In this document: positions 51,324-62,385 of the stretch, in pieces
How the letters are laid out: every line of letters begins with the position of its first letter
Numbering within the stretch: position 1 is the stretch's first letter
Assembly: GCA_949751835.1 (NCBI GenBank)
Contig: CATKHK010000046.1
Coordinates: 300,173-364,172, forward strand
Direction: 5' to 3'
Source of the DNA: Blepharisma japonicum
Lineage: Eukaryota; Ciliophora; Heterotrichea; Heterotrichida; Blepharismidae
DNA length: 64,000 nt
Translations under genes and position numbers: made by a program
The notes under the pieces: generated by a model
What the model was told of the DNA's origin: nothing
Database searches by the model: none
What the model saw: only the letters and a program-made list of their open reading frames with translations

Positions 51324-54032
51324 TTAATATTTCGCATGCTTATTATAAGCTCTAATCTTTAAATGCTCATATTCACTCTCCAAGTCTCTTAAAAGTGCAT
51401 TCGATATATCGATCTTATGTACTTTCTCCAAAAATCTCTCATCAAATACATCAATTGGACAATTTGGGGTATTTATATTACTCAAGATGGACATCACGTC
51501 TTCAAATCTTTTCCCTTGAATTTCTCTTGACACTCTTGATAAAATAGCTATGCAGACCTTAAAAGTAATTTTTCAGCCTTCCAAAAAGAACAAATCCCAT
51601 ATAGATAGCAGTAGTTCTTGTTTGTCCTGGAGAATGCTTGAAAATACTGTTATAAACCAAGAAGCAGTAAAATGCCCAGAGCATAAGCCAATTTCTCGGA
51701 ATAATGAATGAATATCAGGCAGCAATATTCCTATCAGCCTGTCTAATTGATAAAAAAATTGTTTAAGCTTAGGCAAAGACTGTACATAAAGTGGCTGCAT
51801 TTGAAATTTTTCAATCATCCCAATTAAGCATTTAAACACTAATTCTTCATCCTGCAGCTGTACATAGAGAGTTCCAGCCACATAATTCATACCTTGGCAG
51901 TATCCTATTTCAGGATTATAAGCCGCAATAGACTTAAGAATATTTTTCAATATTTGGTCTGTAATAATCGGATGCCCTTGAAATGATCTGATTACATCTA
52001 AATCAATGACTTCTTCAATGTCTCCTAATTCTGAAATTTTATTTAAATAAGTTGAATATTCAATGCGCCTGATATTTGCTTTTAATAGTGTTGCCCATGC
52101 TTGTGATCTTAAATCATGCTTTTTTTCTGCAGATAAATCCCATTCTGTAAGCCATTTTTTGATAATTTGATGATAAAAAATATTTTTTCACTGTTTGCAG
52201 ACTAATACTAAGCTAAAGCATTCATTTGGCTGAAGAAAGTCTATTGCTAAACCATAGGGTAATAGTGCTCCAAATCGTTCACGTTCTTTTTCTCTTGCTT
52301 TTAAAGAGACTTCAACTGGAGATTCTAAGTGTACAAGAAGTCTTTTCGTATTGAGGACTTCAGCTAGTAGTAAGCAAGTCCTTTCAGGATCCAAATTTAC
52401 ATTTTGACATGCTGCAAGTACAATTGAATTTGCAGTCTCCATTGGTATTCCTAGCTTTATCATATGATAATTAAACTGGCTAATCACTAAATATGCTGCA
52501 GCTTTTTCTGCTCTTTCATCCGCCAATCTCTTCTGAAAAATCAAAGGTATTTTATGTGTCCAACTTTTAATAGCTGTCACAAGCCCATTTCTTATTTTCC
52601 TTCTTTTATTCGGCGACAGCGGCGACTCGCTTTCATTCTCCATCTGTGTCTCAATAGTATTTAGAATGGCTTGGTTTCATCTTTTTGCATCAGATCATAT
52701 ACAGTGAGAGCTTATAAAGCTTGCCAAATATTGTTTCTTTTTTGCTTCATTTTCTGTATAAAATTTATCACTGACAAAAATTACTTTACAGAAAATTGAA
52801 GAGTCTGTGTCCCCATCTATCATCATAGAGGTTAGCATACCTTTAATTAATGAAGCAAGCTGGGTTATTTTGGAGTATTCTAGGCAGCGGTTGCTGTTTT
52901 TATGCTCTAAAACATCACAAAATAGCTCCCGACCCTCAGTTGTATGAAGGAGTTCTGATAACTTAGCGTAAAATCGGGAGTCTAACGCTTCTTCAGAGCT
53001 TTTGTCTTCTTCTGGGTACGAATTTATAAAAATGCTGTCTCTCACTGGGTCTAGTTTAAAAGGAATTAAATATCCAAGCACAGCTTTTACAAGCTCAAGA
53101 TCAGGGTCTTTTCCATTCTGAATGCCAGCGTCACCAAGAATTTCGTAGTCTTCTTCATTAAAAACCAGCTGATTTCCTTTCTTTTGTATTCTTTTTCATT
53201 TTTCATAGCTTACAAATTCTTCTCTTTTTATATGGGATGATGATTTATTATTGTCAACAAACTCTTTTATATCAATTTCACTATTAACTGTCCCTAGTGC
53301 TACATTTAATTCTTCAAATATTTCATTGATGTTTTTTTGGTAGGTTATGTAATAATTCGCATATTTTTCTATTGAGTATTTGATGAAATGGATTCTGCTT
53401 TCTTCATTCTGCTGGAAATCTGCCATTATTCCAGGAATAATTGAATCATAATCATTCCAGCATTGGTTTGCTTCAGCTACAGATTTATCATAGGCTTCTG
53501 AAGCTTTAAACGCTGAGTTCTTATACTGCAGAACTTGCTTGTACTTTTTTTGCTGATTTTCGCTTGTATCATTATAATTATACTGTTTTTCTATCTTTTC
53601 TGCTTCTGAGCTGCATTTTATATGTTTTTCCTTATGCTTTTCCATCTTCTGTATTGCTTTTTGCAGTTGCTTATGTGTAGGGGTCACTTTATTAACTAAA
53701 TTTGTATTGGAATTGCTAATTTGGTTGATAAATAATTCAAGAGGATCAATGATTTCTAGCTGCAGATGTTTTGAATACATTGCTTGTTGGGCTGCAAATT
53801 TCCTGAAGTGAACCGTTGTTGAGTTTAAAAGCCTAGATAATGTGGCTGAGTTAATATCTTTAGGAAGATCTGCTGAAAAATTATCAATATTCTTAAGAGT
53901 TTGTTGAGAAAACGTGTCAAGAGCTTTCTTGAAGTTCTTATAAAATGAACATAGATTTGCACTGATCTGTAACCCCTTACGCAGATGCGAAGTGACAAGC
54001 TCGAATTTGTCACTTAATTCGGGATAGCTCAT
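51324..54032 (-). CDS. F-BAR domain plus TBC Rab-GAP fusion protein
   Basis: 902 aa with about eight TGA codons as Trp. Residues about 1-280 form an F-BAR-like dimerisation domain: LRKGLQISANLCSFYKNFKK, EIIDPLELFI, YKQVLQYKNSAFKASEAYDK, and ESRIHFIKYSIEKYANYY. A middle helical region (about 310-610) is not assigned. The TBC domain spans about 610-850: LRSQAWATLLKANI, then FQGHPIITDQILKNIL, IGYCQGMNYVAGTLY (the TBC YCQGMN motif), and CSGHFTASWFITVFSS. The usual IxxDxxR Arg finger region reads IDLDVIRSF (I-D-x-D-V-x-R), so GAP activity is plausible. It would couple membrane curvature to Rab inactivation. I know of no textbook protein with this exact pair. Confidence 0.82.
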
Positions 54033-54161
54033 AATTAATAAATATGCTGCTTATTTGCTAATAAAGTGTAGATGGTTAATTTATATGTTATAAATTAGCA
54101 GCTTCTTAGGAATTTGAAAAGTCCTGATAATGGGAAATCTGCTTAAAAGTCTATTAAAAAA
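54033..54161. promoter_or_regulatory. 129-bp divergent promoter region
   Basis: Separates the starts of the F-BAR/TBC gene and protein kinase G. It contains an out-of-frame upstream ATG at 54130, so the PKG leader may be short or start after it. Confidence 0.35.
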
Positions 54162-56900
54162 ATGGGAAGCACCTGTGCAACCTGTGGCCGAAGAGAGTAC
54201 ATACTGCGCAAGGTAAAAAACCGAAAAGATTCCTTAGGATCCCCTACAAGGCTGCAGCCTACAGGACCGAGCCAGCCTTCAACCAAAAACCAAAGCGAGC
54301 ATGAGTCAAAACGCAAATGCATAAGAGTGAAAGGAATTAAAACCCACAAGCTTGCTCATCACCCAAGTCCTTCAATAGAAGGTATTACAGAAGCTTCCCA
54401 TGCAGAAATTATTGATAAACCTAAAACCGAAGAAGACATTAAAATGATTTTAACAGCATTTAATAATCACTTCATATTGCGAAGTCTCGATGAAGATAGC
54501 AAATTTATTATTGCAAATGATATGAGGTTTTACACAATTGGGCCGAGAGAAATTATTTTCGAGCAAGATAAACCTGGGTTGTGCTTTTATGTTTTAGCAA
54601 CAGGAAGGTTAGAAGTCACTATAAATGGACAGAGAAAAAATTTGATATACCCAGGAATTGGGTTTGGGGAATATGCTTTGATTGACAATAGAGCGAGATC
54701 GGCAACTGTAACTACTTTAGATAAGTGTAATCTATGAGCTGTTGACAGAAATTCTTTCAAAGAAGCAGTAAAAAGAGTAAACGATATGAACCATTTAGAA
54801 AATAAAAGTTTTATAGACAGTGTCCCATTATTCAATATTCTTACATCTCAACAAAAAGAAGCTTTGTTAGCAGGACTTAACACACAAAAATGGCATAGTG
54901 GGCAAAGGATTGTAAAAGAAGGTGACGTTGGTGACCTCTTTTATATCATAAAAGAAGGCCTTGTCTCATGCTCTCAAAACGGAATTGAAATACGACAAAT
55001 GTCCAAAGGAGACTTCTTTGGAGAACAGTCATTACTTTATGGTTCCCCAAGGACTGCTACATGTACAGCTATCAGTGAGGTCAAATTAATATCTATAGGA
55101 AGCAATTCCCTTATAGAAGTTCTGGGAAGTTCATTGCAGCAGATTTTATATAGAAATACGCTGAGAATTGCTTGTGAAAGAAGCCCTGTATTAAGCACAT
55201 TATCAAAAGAACAGAAAGAAGATATATTTGATAATATGAAAGTCAATACATTTCAACCTGGAGCTGTAATAGTATCCAGAGGTACACAGAAAGGACATAG
55301 GCTTTGAATCGTGCTGAGAGGTGCTATTAGAGGGCCTGTAGGATCAATAGAAAAATTTGGGTGTATTGGGGATGAGTTTTTAGATCGCCCATCTGAAGGT
55401 GAATATATGATTGATTATGTAGCAGAAGCTGAAAGCGATGTCGCTGATATTACAAGAGCTTCAATCGAAAATTGCATTGGTGGAAACTTTAGTAAGGTGA
55501 CTATTTATAATGAAGCTCTTTCAGTATTAAAACAAGTGCATCTTTTGAGAGGTTTAGCTCCAGAAAAATTTATCACACTCACACAAGCATTAAAAGTTAT
55601 GCACTACAGCGACCAAGAAGCAATCGTCACCCAAAATAATCCAGGAAATTCATTTTTCATAATAAAATCAGGAAAAGTTAATGTTTTTAAAGATAGGATA
55701 AAACTGAGAACTATAACAAAAAATGATTATTTTGGAGAAAGGTCAGTGCTTTTTAATGATTTTAGGACAGCTACTGTAATCGCTGATGGACAAGTAAGCT
55801 GTTGGATGTTAGAAAAAGATAGTTTTTTGCCTCTTATTGATGAAGAAATCAGACAAAATTTGACAGAAAGAATTGAGCTGCAGGATGAGACAATTACACT
55901 GAATGACCTGATACCTATAAAACAGCTAGGAAAAGGAGTTTTCGGGAATGTGCTTTTAGTTGGGCACATAACCACTCATAGACTATACGCACTGAAATCA
56001 GTCTCCAGAGAAAAGATTGAGCAATGGCAAATCCAAAAAAATTTAATGCTTGAAAGGCAAATTCTCCTACAAGTCGATCACACAATGATCCTCAAGCTTG
56101 TCAAAACTTTCAAAGACACTGACAGAATTTATTTTTTAATGGAATTTGTCCAAGGTCTAGACTTATTCGATATACTTAGAGAGTTGCAGCTCGTCAGTGA
56201 CGCCGATGCTAAATATTATATAGGAGCCTTAGTAGTCATTTTAGAGCATCTTCATGAGAGGGATATTTTATATCGAGACCTAAAGCCTGAAAACATAATG
56301 ATCGACCATGAAGGATATCCAAAGTTGATTGATTTTGGAACTTCAAAGATAATAAATGGAAGGACTTATACAACTGTAGGGACTCCTCATTATATGGCTC
56401 CTGAAATCATTTTAGGTAGTGGATATACTTTTTCTGCTGATTGATGAAGCTTAGGCATTATTCTTTATGAGTTTATATACGGTGGAGTCCCTTTTGGAGA
56501 AGATGAAGACGATGCACATGCAATCTATGAAAAAATTTTAGAACACAAAATAATTTATCCTACAAATATTGACCCGAGCTTAGCAGCTAAACCCTTAATT
56601 CAACAATTATTAAACAAAAATCCTGCAGCAAGAATTGGAGGAAGTGTTGATAAATTAAAAACCCATAAATGATTTGCAAACTTTAATTGAGTAACTTTTA
56701 CATAGGACCGACTTTTATCTCGCCAATTAAAAATGCCTCACATCCCGAAGCTTCCTTCTTTGCGCGAGGAAATAGAAGAAGCTTTTAGCAACATAAAACC
56801 TCTAGAAAGCTTAATCCGAGAAGAAGAAAGCAAAGAAGTTGTCGACTTTTGTGTATGGAATTCCATGCCTCCTCCTGAAGATTGGGATTCAGAATTTTAA
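54162..56900 (+). CDS. PKG: cGMP-dependent protein kinase, apicomplexan/ciliate type with four CNB domains
   Basis: 907 aa. The N-terminus MGSTCATCG fits N-myristoylation at Gly2 with palmitoylable Cys5 and Cys8, so membrane anchoring is likely. CNB domains are at about 100-210, 215-325, a degenerate one at about 330-440, and about 455-570, each but the third with the G-x-G-E-x-A/S-L core and R-T/S-A-T (FGEYALIDNRARSATV, FFGEQSLLYGSPRTATC, YFGERSVLFNDFRTATV). AGC kinase domain about 585-835: GKGVFGNVLLVG, YRDLKPENIM, DFGTSK, TVGTPHYMAPE; AGC tail ends VWNSMPPPEDWDSEF. A 15-nt intron (56691-56705, GTAACTTTTACATAG) follows NW. TGA is Trp five or more times, including the D-W-W-S-L-G block. Confidence 0.93.
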
Positions 56901-56932
56901 AGTTTATCGATTAAACCTGGAATAATGGACTA

Positions 56933-58006
56933 TTATCTGAGAGTTATTTTAAGATCTGATACTGCTTTTTCTCTGAGCCTAAACTGTAATTCATCAATTT
57001 CTTCATTCGTTAAATTTCTTTCCATGCTTCTATAATTCACTCTAAAACAATAGCTTGTTTTATCGCCTTTACTAAACTTGTCTACTTTTTCGACTCTTTC
57101 TACCAAGTCCCCACCTATTTCTCTAACAAGTTCGAAAAAATCGTTTTCCTCAAATTTTTCAGGAACCCAAAAAGAAATATCTTTGTAGCATAAAGGAAAC
57201 TTTGAAAAGCTTTTAAACTTTGTAATACCTTTCGCAGCTGAAAACTGTGATAAAAATCGTTGATCTTCAGACCAAAAAAGCCGAATGTCAGGAATGTCAA
57301 AAACTTTCATAGCCCATCTTTCTAATCCTATGCCAAAAGCAAGCCCGAAAAAGTCATCGGATTTTCCAGCATTTCTAAGCACTTGTGGATGATAGACGCC
57401 ACATCCTAGGACTTCCATCCAGTTATCTTTCCATCTGATTTCTAGCTCTAAACCTGGGTCTACAAAAGGGAAATAGTTGTCGTACCATCTCATTTCTACA
57501 TCTCCAAAGCATTCTTTGGCAAGTCCCTCAAGCATACCTTTTAGTTCAGTCAAGGCAAAATCATGAGCTTTTTCTTGGACTGCAAAGCTAAATTCATTTT
57601 TATTCCAGACTCTTCCACCTTCTAGCTGGTGAAAAGCAGGATAATGTGTGCTATCTATTTCATCTCTTCGATATACATCTCCTGTCATGAGAAATGCATT
57701 ATGATTTCTTAGCATTTCGCAGTCATGAGCAGTTGTATGGGTTCTAAGGACCGTGTTTTCATCAATATAATATGTATCACTAGGACGCCTAGAAGGGTGG
57801 TCTGGAGCGATTAAAAGATTATCAAAATTGTCTCTGACTCCTACAACTGGGGCATAATCATCTTTTGTGATAAAAACTCCAGGGTAGGTTTTATGAACAA
57901 ATGAGTACATTTTGGAGCGGAGAATGGATAAAGGATGATTCGGATTTGAGAGAAGCTTCCTTTTAGTCAATTCAATAATCTTAGGGGTAATGTTGGATAT
58001 TGACAT
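56933..58006 (-). CDS. FARS2: Phenylalanyl-tRNA synthetase, monomeric mitochondrial type
   Basis: 357 aa, the size and order of mitochondrial PheRS: class II core with HPLSILRSKMYSFV, HTTAHDCEMLRNHNAFLMTG, VYRRDEIDSTHYPAFHQLEG (motif 2), FVDPGLELEIRWKDNWMEVLG, GLAFGIGLERWAM (motif 3), then a C-terminal anticodon-binding FDX-ACB domain (SFSKFPLCYKDISFWVPEKF, YCFRVNYRSMERNLTNEEID). Charges tRNA-Phe in mitochondria. No obvious long presequence. It shares a 32-bp divergent spacer with the FHA gene; stops of this gene and PKG are 32 bp apart. Confidence 0.93.
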   Translation of the reverse strand: MSISNITPKIIELTKRKLLSNPNHPLSILRSKMYSFVHKTYPGVFITKDDYAPVVGVRDNFDNLLIAPDHPSRRPSDTYYIDENTVLRTHTTAHDCEMLRNHNAFLMTGDVYRRDEIDSTHYPAFHQLEGGRVWNKNEFSFAVQEKAHDFALTELKGMLEGLAKECFGDVEMRWYDNYFPFVDPGLELEIRWKDNWMEVLGCGVYHPQVLRNAGKSDDFFGLAFGIGLERWAMKVFDIPDIRLFWSEDQRFLSQFSAAKGITKFKSFSKFPLCYKDISFWVPEKFEENDFFELVREIGGDLVERVEKVDKFSKGDKTSYCFRVNYRSMERNLTNEEIDELQFRLREKAVSDLKITLR

Positions 58007-58038
58007 CTTAGTTTAATAACAAATTCATAATCATTACT
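58007..58038. promoter_or_regulatory. 32-bp divergent promoter region
   Basis: The starts of FARS2 (58006, minus) and the FHA protein (58039, plus) are only 32 bp apart, the shortest divergent spacer here. Confidence 0.45.
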
Positions 58039-58395
58039 ATGGGAGACCATTCTAAAGCGTGTTTCAAAAGAGCTGGCTTTGCTGCGTTAAGGGGCCAAAA
58101 CTGGACCTACCTGCTCACAAACACACACATTATTATAGGAAGAAAGCCACAAGCCAGCGATTCTCAGTGGCAAGTTGATTTAGACTTAGGTCCATCTAAG
58201 TTTATTTCAAGGCAGCATGCCTTGCTGATTTATAATTTTAAAGACCAAAGGTTCGAAATCAGGTGTCTAACGAAAAAAGGAAGAGTAAAAGTTGACGGGA
58301 AAGCTTACAGATATCAAGATGGGGCTGTGCCCTTGAAGCATCGCTCAGTGATTTCTATCAATAAGTGCAGTTTCTTATTTGTTCTGCCATCGTAG
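58039..58395 (+). CDS. Single FHA-domain protein
   Basis: 118 aa, essentially one forkhead-associated phosphothreonine-binding domain. Core: THIIIGRKPQAS (GR), VDLDLGPSKFISRQHALLIY (S-x-x-H), QRFEIRCLTKKGRVKVDGK (the N-G turn is replaced by K-G), and a final strand SVISINKCSFLFVLP. The block resembles FHA domains of the FoxK/Ifh1 or MCRS1 type, but nothing else is attached. Role unknown; likely a phospho-dependent adaptor. Confidence 0.85.
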   Translation: MGDHSKACFKRAGFAALRGQNWTYLLTNTHIIIGRKPQASDSQWQVDLDLGPSKFISRQHALLIYNFKDQRFEIRCLTKKGRVKVDGKAYRYQDGAVPLKHRSVISINKCSFLFVLPS

Positions 58396-58553
58396 GTTTA
58401 AGATAATAAAAATAGTGTAATTTGTGTAAAATTTAATAAAATGAAAAAATCTTTAATGAGATTAATTTATACTGAAATATTATAGACTGTGATGATGTTT
58501 GTAAAAGAAATTGCAAGCTTTGTATTATCATCGCTCCAAACCCTAAATAAAAA

Positions 58554-59814
58554 TTACATATCAATTGCTTGCTGCTTTATGGAAAATGATTTAATTTTTT
58601 CTGCAGTTTTGTAATTTCATACATTACAAATTCCATCTAGTCCTATAGTTGCGAACATCTGCCCATCTTTACTATGAGCGATTTTAATAATTTCTGAAGT
58701 TTCTGCAATAAACTGATGCTTTATAACTCTTTTTTCTGGGTCAATGATTTCAACAACACCTCCTCCTTTCGCAACTAATAATAATGGGATTTTAGGATTC
58801 CATTCAATTTGTTTACAAATAATAGTATTCCATCATGACCCTTCTTGTTCCCAAATCCCTAGTCTTTCATCTTCTAGCATCGCTATAAATTTCCCTTCAT
58901 AATCCCAAAATATTTTTTTCACATTTAAAGATTCCTCAATTTTTATTCTTTCAATTCTGCTCAATTTTCACAAAAATACACCTGTCATCGTCGCTGTACA
59001 AATTTCATCGGTATTATGCCATTTTGCATCTCTAATCCCTGAGCATGACTCAATTGAATTTATAGAATTTCCTTGATTATTCCAAATTTTTAAAGCATCA
59101 TGAGAGACTGTAAGAAACTTAGATCCAGTGGACTCAAAATATGCACAAATTATAGGAGTATTATGAGAAATTTCAGATACTAAAGTTCCATTGCTTGTCC
59201 AAAGTCTAGCAATGCCATCGTTTACTACTGAAAGTATATCTCCTGCTTTATTTCAGTATAAGCTTTTAATTTCGAAATTCTCAATCTCTAAATTAGTCAG
59301 AGAAATAGTGACTACTAGATCTCATTGATTAGGGTTTTCCCCTATTCTCCATATCTTAGCTGTACGGTCTTTAGAGCTGAATTTCTATTACCCTGAAAGA
59401 ATGTAAGAGTTTTGGTAGTGGATTATTAAGACCTCTTTTGAATGACCAAATAGAGAGGTATGCTCGAAGGAGTCATCTACCATCATGCCAAGTGATGTCT
59501 CTGGGACAAGTTTTGGAGTCTCTTCACGGTACATACATTTGTGGGAATGAGTTAACTTGAATTCTGCGTGGCATTTTGGGAAACCCTGGGCTTTGAAGTC
59601 CTTTGTTAGAAAATACCTCTTCATTTGCGTGAAATTCAAGCTCTTCTAAAGTCAAAGATTTTTGTAAATGGGTAACTAGGATTCCAGGTTGGATCGGAGA
59701 GTCTGTAATGTTAGCTTCTTTTTCTAAGGAAAATGCAGTGTGAATTAGACCTCGCTCTCTGAGATAATGCAGAATTAGTAAGTTAATATCTTGACTGCTT
59801 ATTGTAATTGCCAT
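58554..59814 (-). CDS. LisH-WD40 protein, TBL1/Sif2-like
   Basis: 409 aa in three exons. LisH at residues 5-35 (DINLLILHYLRERGLIHTAF, then SLEKEANI), followed by an F-box-like/TBL1 helical segment. A 16-nt intron (59601-59616, GTATTTTCTAACAAAG) and a 15-nt intron (59377-59391, GTAATAGAAATTCAG) interrupt it. Seven or so WD40 blades are visible (SKDRTAKIWRIG, VNDGIARLWTS, VSHDALKIWNN, ATMTGVFLWKL, EDERLGIWEQ, GLDGICNVWNY), many of whose Trp are TGA. TBL1 proteins are corepressor scaffolds of HDAC complexes. Divergent in its middle blades. Confidence 0.82.
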
Positions 59815-60265
59815 TCAATAAATAAATAATTCAATTTTAGGAAAAATTTGAAGGATTACTCTTTTATATTATTTTTATAACGAACTATTTGCTTATATTA
59901 ATCAATAAATATCATGCTTTTAATTTACAATTAAATTATTCTTTAGAATGATTTATTCTAAGTGTAATAAGATAATTTCTTTAATTTACGGCTTTTATTC
60001 ACTTTAAAATCCTATGGATAATAAGTATTAATATTAGCTGTGATGCATGAGATAGACTCTTAACTCTTGCAATCTTTCAAACGGCAAATTATTCATTAGT
60101 CAATGCTTTATAGCTATCATAAAAATGCTTTGGGAATTCTCATCAGAGAGCTTGCTCATCTTTATAAGCTAACCAGTGAATCTATTTAATTTGAGACTTT
60201 TTAGTGATTTTTTATTAAAATTGATATTAAATTAACTAATTTGATGGATTACCATATTAAAGCAT
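59815..60265. promoter_or_regulatory. Divergent intergenic region TBL1-like / alpha-tubulin copy 1
   Basis: About 450 bp. From about 59973 the sequence is homologous to the region upstream of the second tubulin copy (from about 62097) with scattered mismatches, so the conserved part probably includes the tubulin promoter. The block from 60020 to 60090 is well kept between copies. Confidence 0.45.
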
Positions 60266-62096
60266 ATGAGAGAAGTTATATCGGTTCACATTGGGCAAGC
60301 AGGTATCCAAGTCGGAAATGCTTGCTGAGAACTTTACTGTCTTGAGCATGGACTTCAGCCAGACGGGTATTTGGCAAGCGACAAAACCAGCTGAGATAAT
60401 TCTTTTAACACTTTCTTCAGTGAAACTTGTGATGGCAAGCACATTCCTCGCGCAATCTTCTTAGACTTAGAACCAACTGTTATTGACGAAGTCAGAACAA
60501 GTGCCTATCGTCAGCTATTTGATCCTGATAGCCTTATTTCTGGAAAAGAAGATGCCGCCAATATCTGATCGCGTGGCTTTTACATACTATCGCGTGAGAT
60601 AATGGACCCTTGCATGGAAAAGATTAGAAAACTCGCAGAAAATTGCGATAGCCTTCAAGGTTTCTTACTTTGCCACTCAGTCGGCGGAGGCACAGGCTCT
60701 AGCCTTGGATCAAATCTTCTTTATAGGCATCTTCCATATGAGTACAGTAAGAAATCAAGGCTTGGCTTCTATATATTTCCATCTCCTCAAATCTCAACTT
60801 CAGTCGTTGAGCCATATAATTCAGTTCTTTCAATACATTCTATTCTTTATGAACCCAATGCTTCTGTTATATTTGATAACGAAGCTATTTATGATATTTG
60901 CAGCAGACAACTTGGTATAGAGCGGCCGACGTATACTAATTTGAACAGACTTATTGCCCAAGTCATTTCTTCTATGACTGCTTCACTTAGATTTGATGGT
61001 TCCTTGAATCTAGATATGACTGAAATTCAAACCAATTTGGTGCCGTACCGAAGAATTAATTTCTTACTTTCTTCTTATGCTCCAATTATTTCTGCTGAAA
61101 AAGCTTATCATGAACAACTCTCTTTGGCAGAAATCACTAATAATGCTTTTGAGCCAGATTCTATGATGGTTAAGTGTGACCCTAGAAACGGAAAATATAT
61201 AGCATGCTGCATGATGTACAAAGGAGATGTAGTTCCAAAAGATATTAATACAGCTATCGCTACAATTAAGACTAAGAGTACAGTTCAATTTGTTGATTGG
61301 TGTCCAACTGGATTCAAATGTGGAATTAATAATCAGCCAGTAGCTGCTGTGAAGGGTGGTGACATAGCAAAAACTATAAGGGCTGTTTGTATGATCAGTA
61401 ATTCAACTGCTATTTCTGAAGTTTTCTCCAGAATTGGCAAAAAATTCGATTCAATGTATAGTAAAAGAGCTTTCGTATATTGGTATATCAGTCAAGGTAT
61501 GGAAGAAAGAGATTTTTCTGAAGCAAGAGAAGATATAGAAAGCCTCATGGAAGATTATGAAATAGTTGCAGCTGAAACTATGCAAATTGAAGAAGAAGAG
61601 TATTACCAAATATAAGCCTACCCAACCCATCGCACCTTCCATATGTTCTTTGTCGAATGCTTTTTATATCACAGAGCATAATAACCACTTCTCTTAGTAA
61701 ATATTCTCTTTTTAGATCTCATGTGCTGAAAATAGAAAATATATTATTAGGAGGATGAGATTTAACTTGCCAGATGATTATAAAACATATTAGTAAATTG
61801 TGTAATTTATAATAAAGCTTTAATATATACTAAATAGAATCTAATTTTAAAGATTATTAGATATAATTACCTCCTACAGTATTTAATATAAAATAGAGCT
61901 TAATTCAGTTTATTTTCACAGACAGCTATCAAAATTGGAAATACGCATAAATTCGAAGCAATGGAGATGCTGATAATTATGCTTTCTCGCAGCCTTTAAC
62001 TTCGTCTGATTTTTTGAATAGGCAAATCGCTTAAAAAATTAATAATTTTACCTTTTTATAAACTATAAAATATCATTTGGTAACTGTCAAAAAATT
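59973..62096 (+). repeat. Tandem duplication unit 1 (divergent alpha-tubulin)
   Basis: About 2.12-kb unit: upstream region, intron-free tubulin gene, and downstream region. It repeats at 62097 onward with an offset of about 2120 bp at the start codons. The coding parts are nearly identical; flanks differ by small indels. Confidence 0.9.
60266..61615 (+). CDS. Divergent alpha-tubulin, copy 1
   Basis: 449 aa. Clear alpha-tubulin: [56 protein letters not shown], the alpha-specific catalytic Glu in [44 protein letters not shown]. Three Trp codons in the first 110 residues are TGA. Departures from canonical alpha: the acetylation loop after Lys40 is two residues shorter (SDKTSWDNSF), the last Gly of the GTP-binding T-loop GGGTGSG is Ser, and the tail ends EEEEYYQI rather than with a terminal Tyr. 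No intron. So a specialised isotype or a fast-evolving paralogue. Confidence 0.92.
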
Positions 62097-62385
62097 TAAT
62101 TTCTTTAATTTACGGCTTTTATCCACTTTAAAATCCTATGGATAATAAGTATTATTAACTGCGATGCATGAGATAGACTTTTAATTCATGCAATCTTTCA
62201 ATTGGCAAATTATTCATTAATTAAACATTTATAGCGATCATAAAAATGCTTTGGAAATTCTTATCAGAGAGCTTGCTCATCTTTATAAGCTAACTAGTGA
62301 ATCTATTTAGTTTGAGACTTTTTAGTGATTGTATTAAAATTGATATTAACTTAACTAACTTTGATGAATTACCATATTAAAGCAT
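61616..62385. other. Region between the tubulin copies
   Basis: About 770 bp. It holds the 3' flank of unit 1, with a 68-nt segment (61697-61764) missing from copy 2. A short stretch near 61920-62034 has small open frames on both strands (SNGDADNYAFSQPLTSSDF) that may be the remnant of another gene. From 62097 the upstream region of unit 2 begins. Confidence 0.5.
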
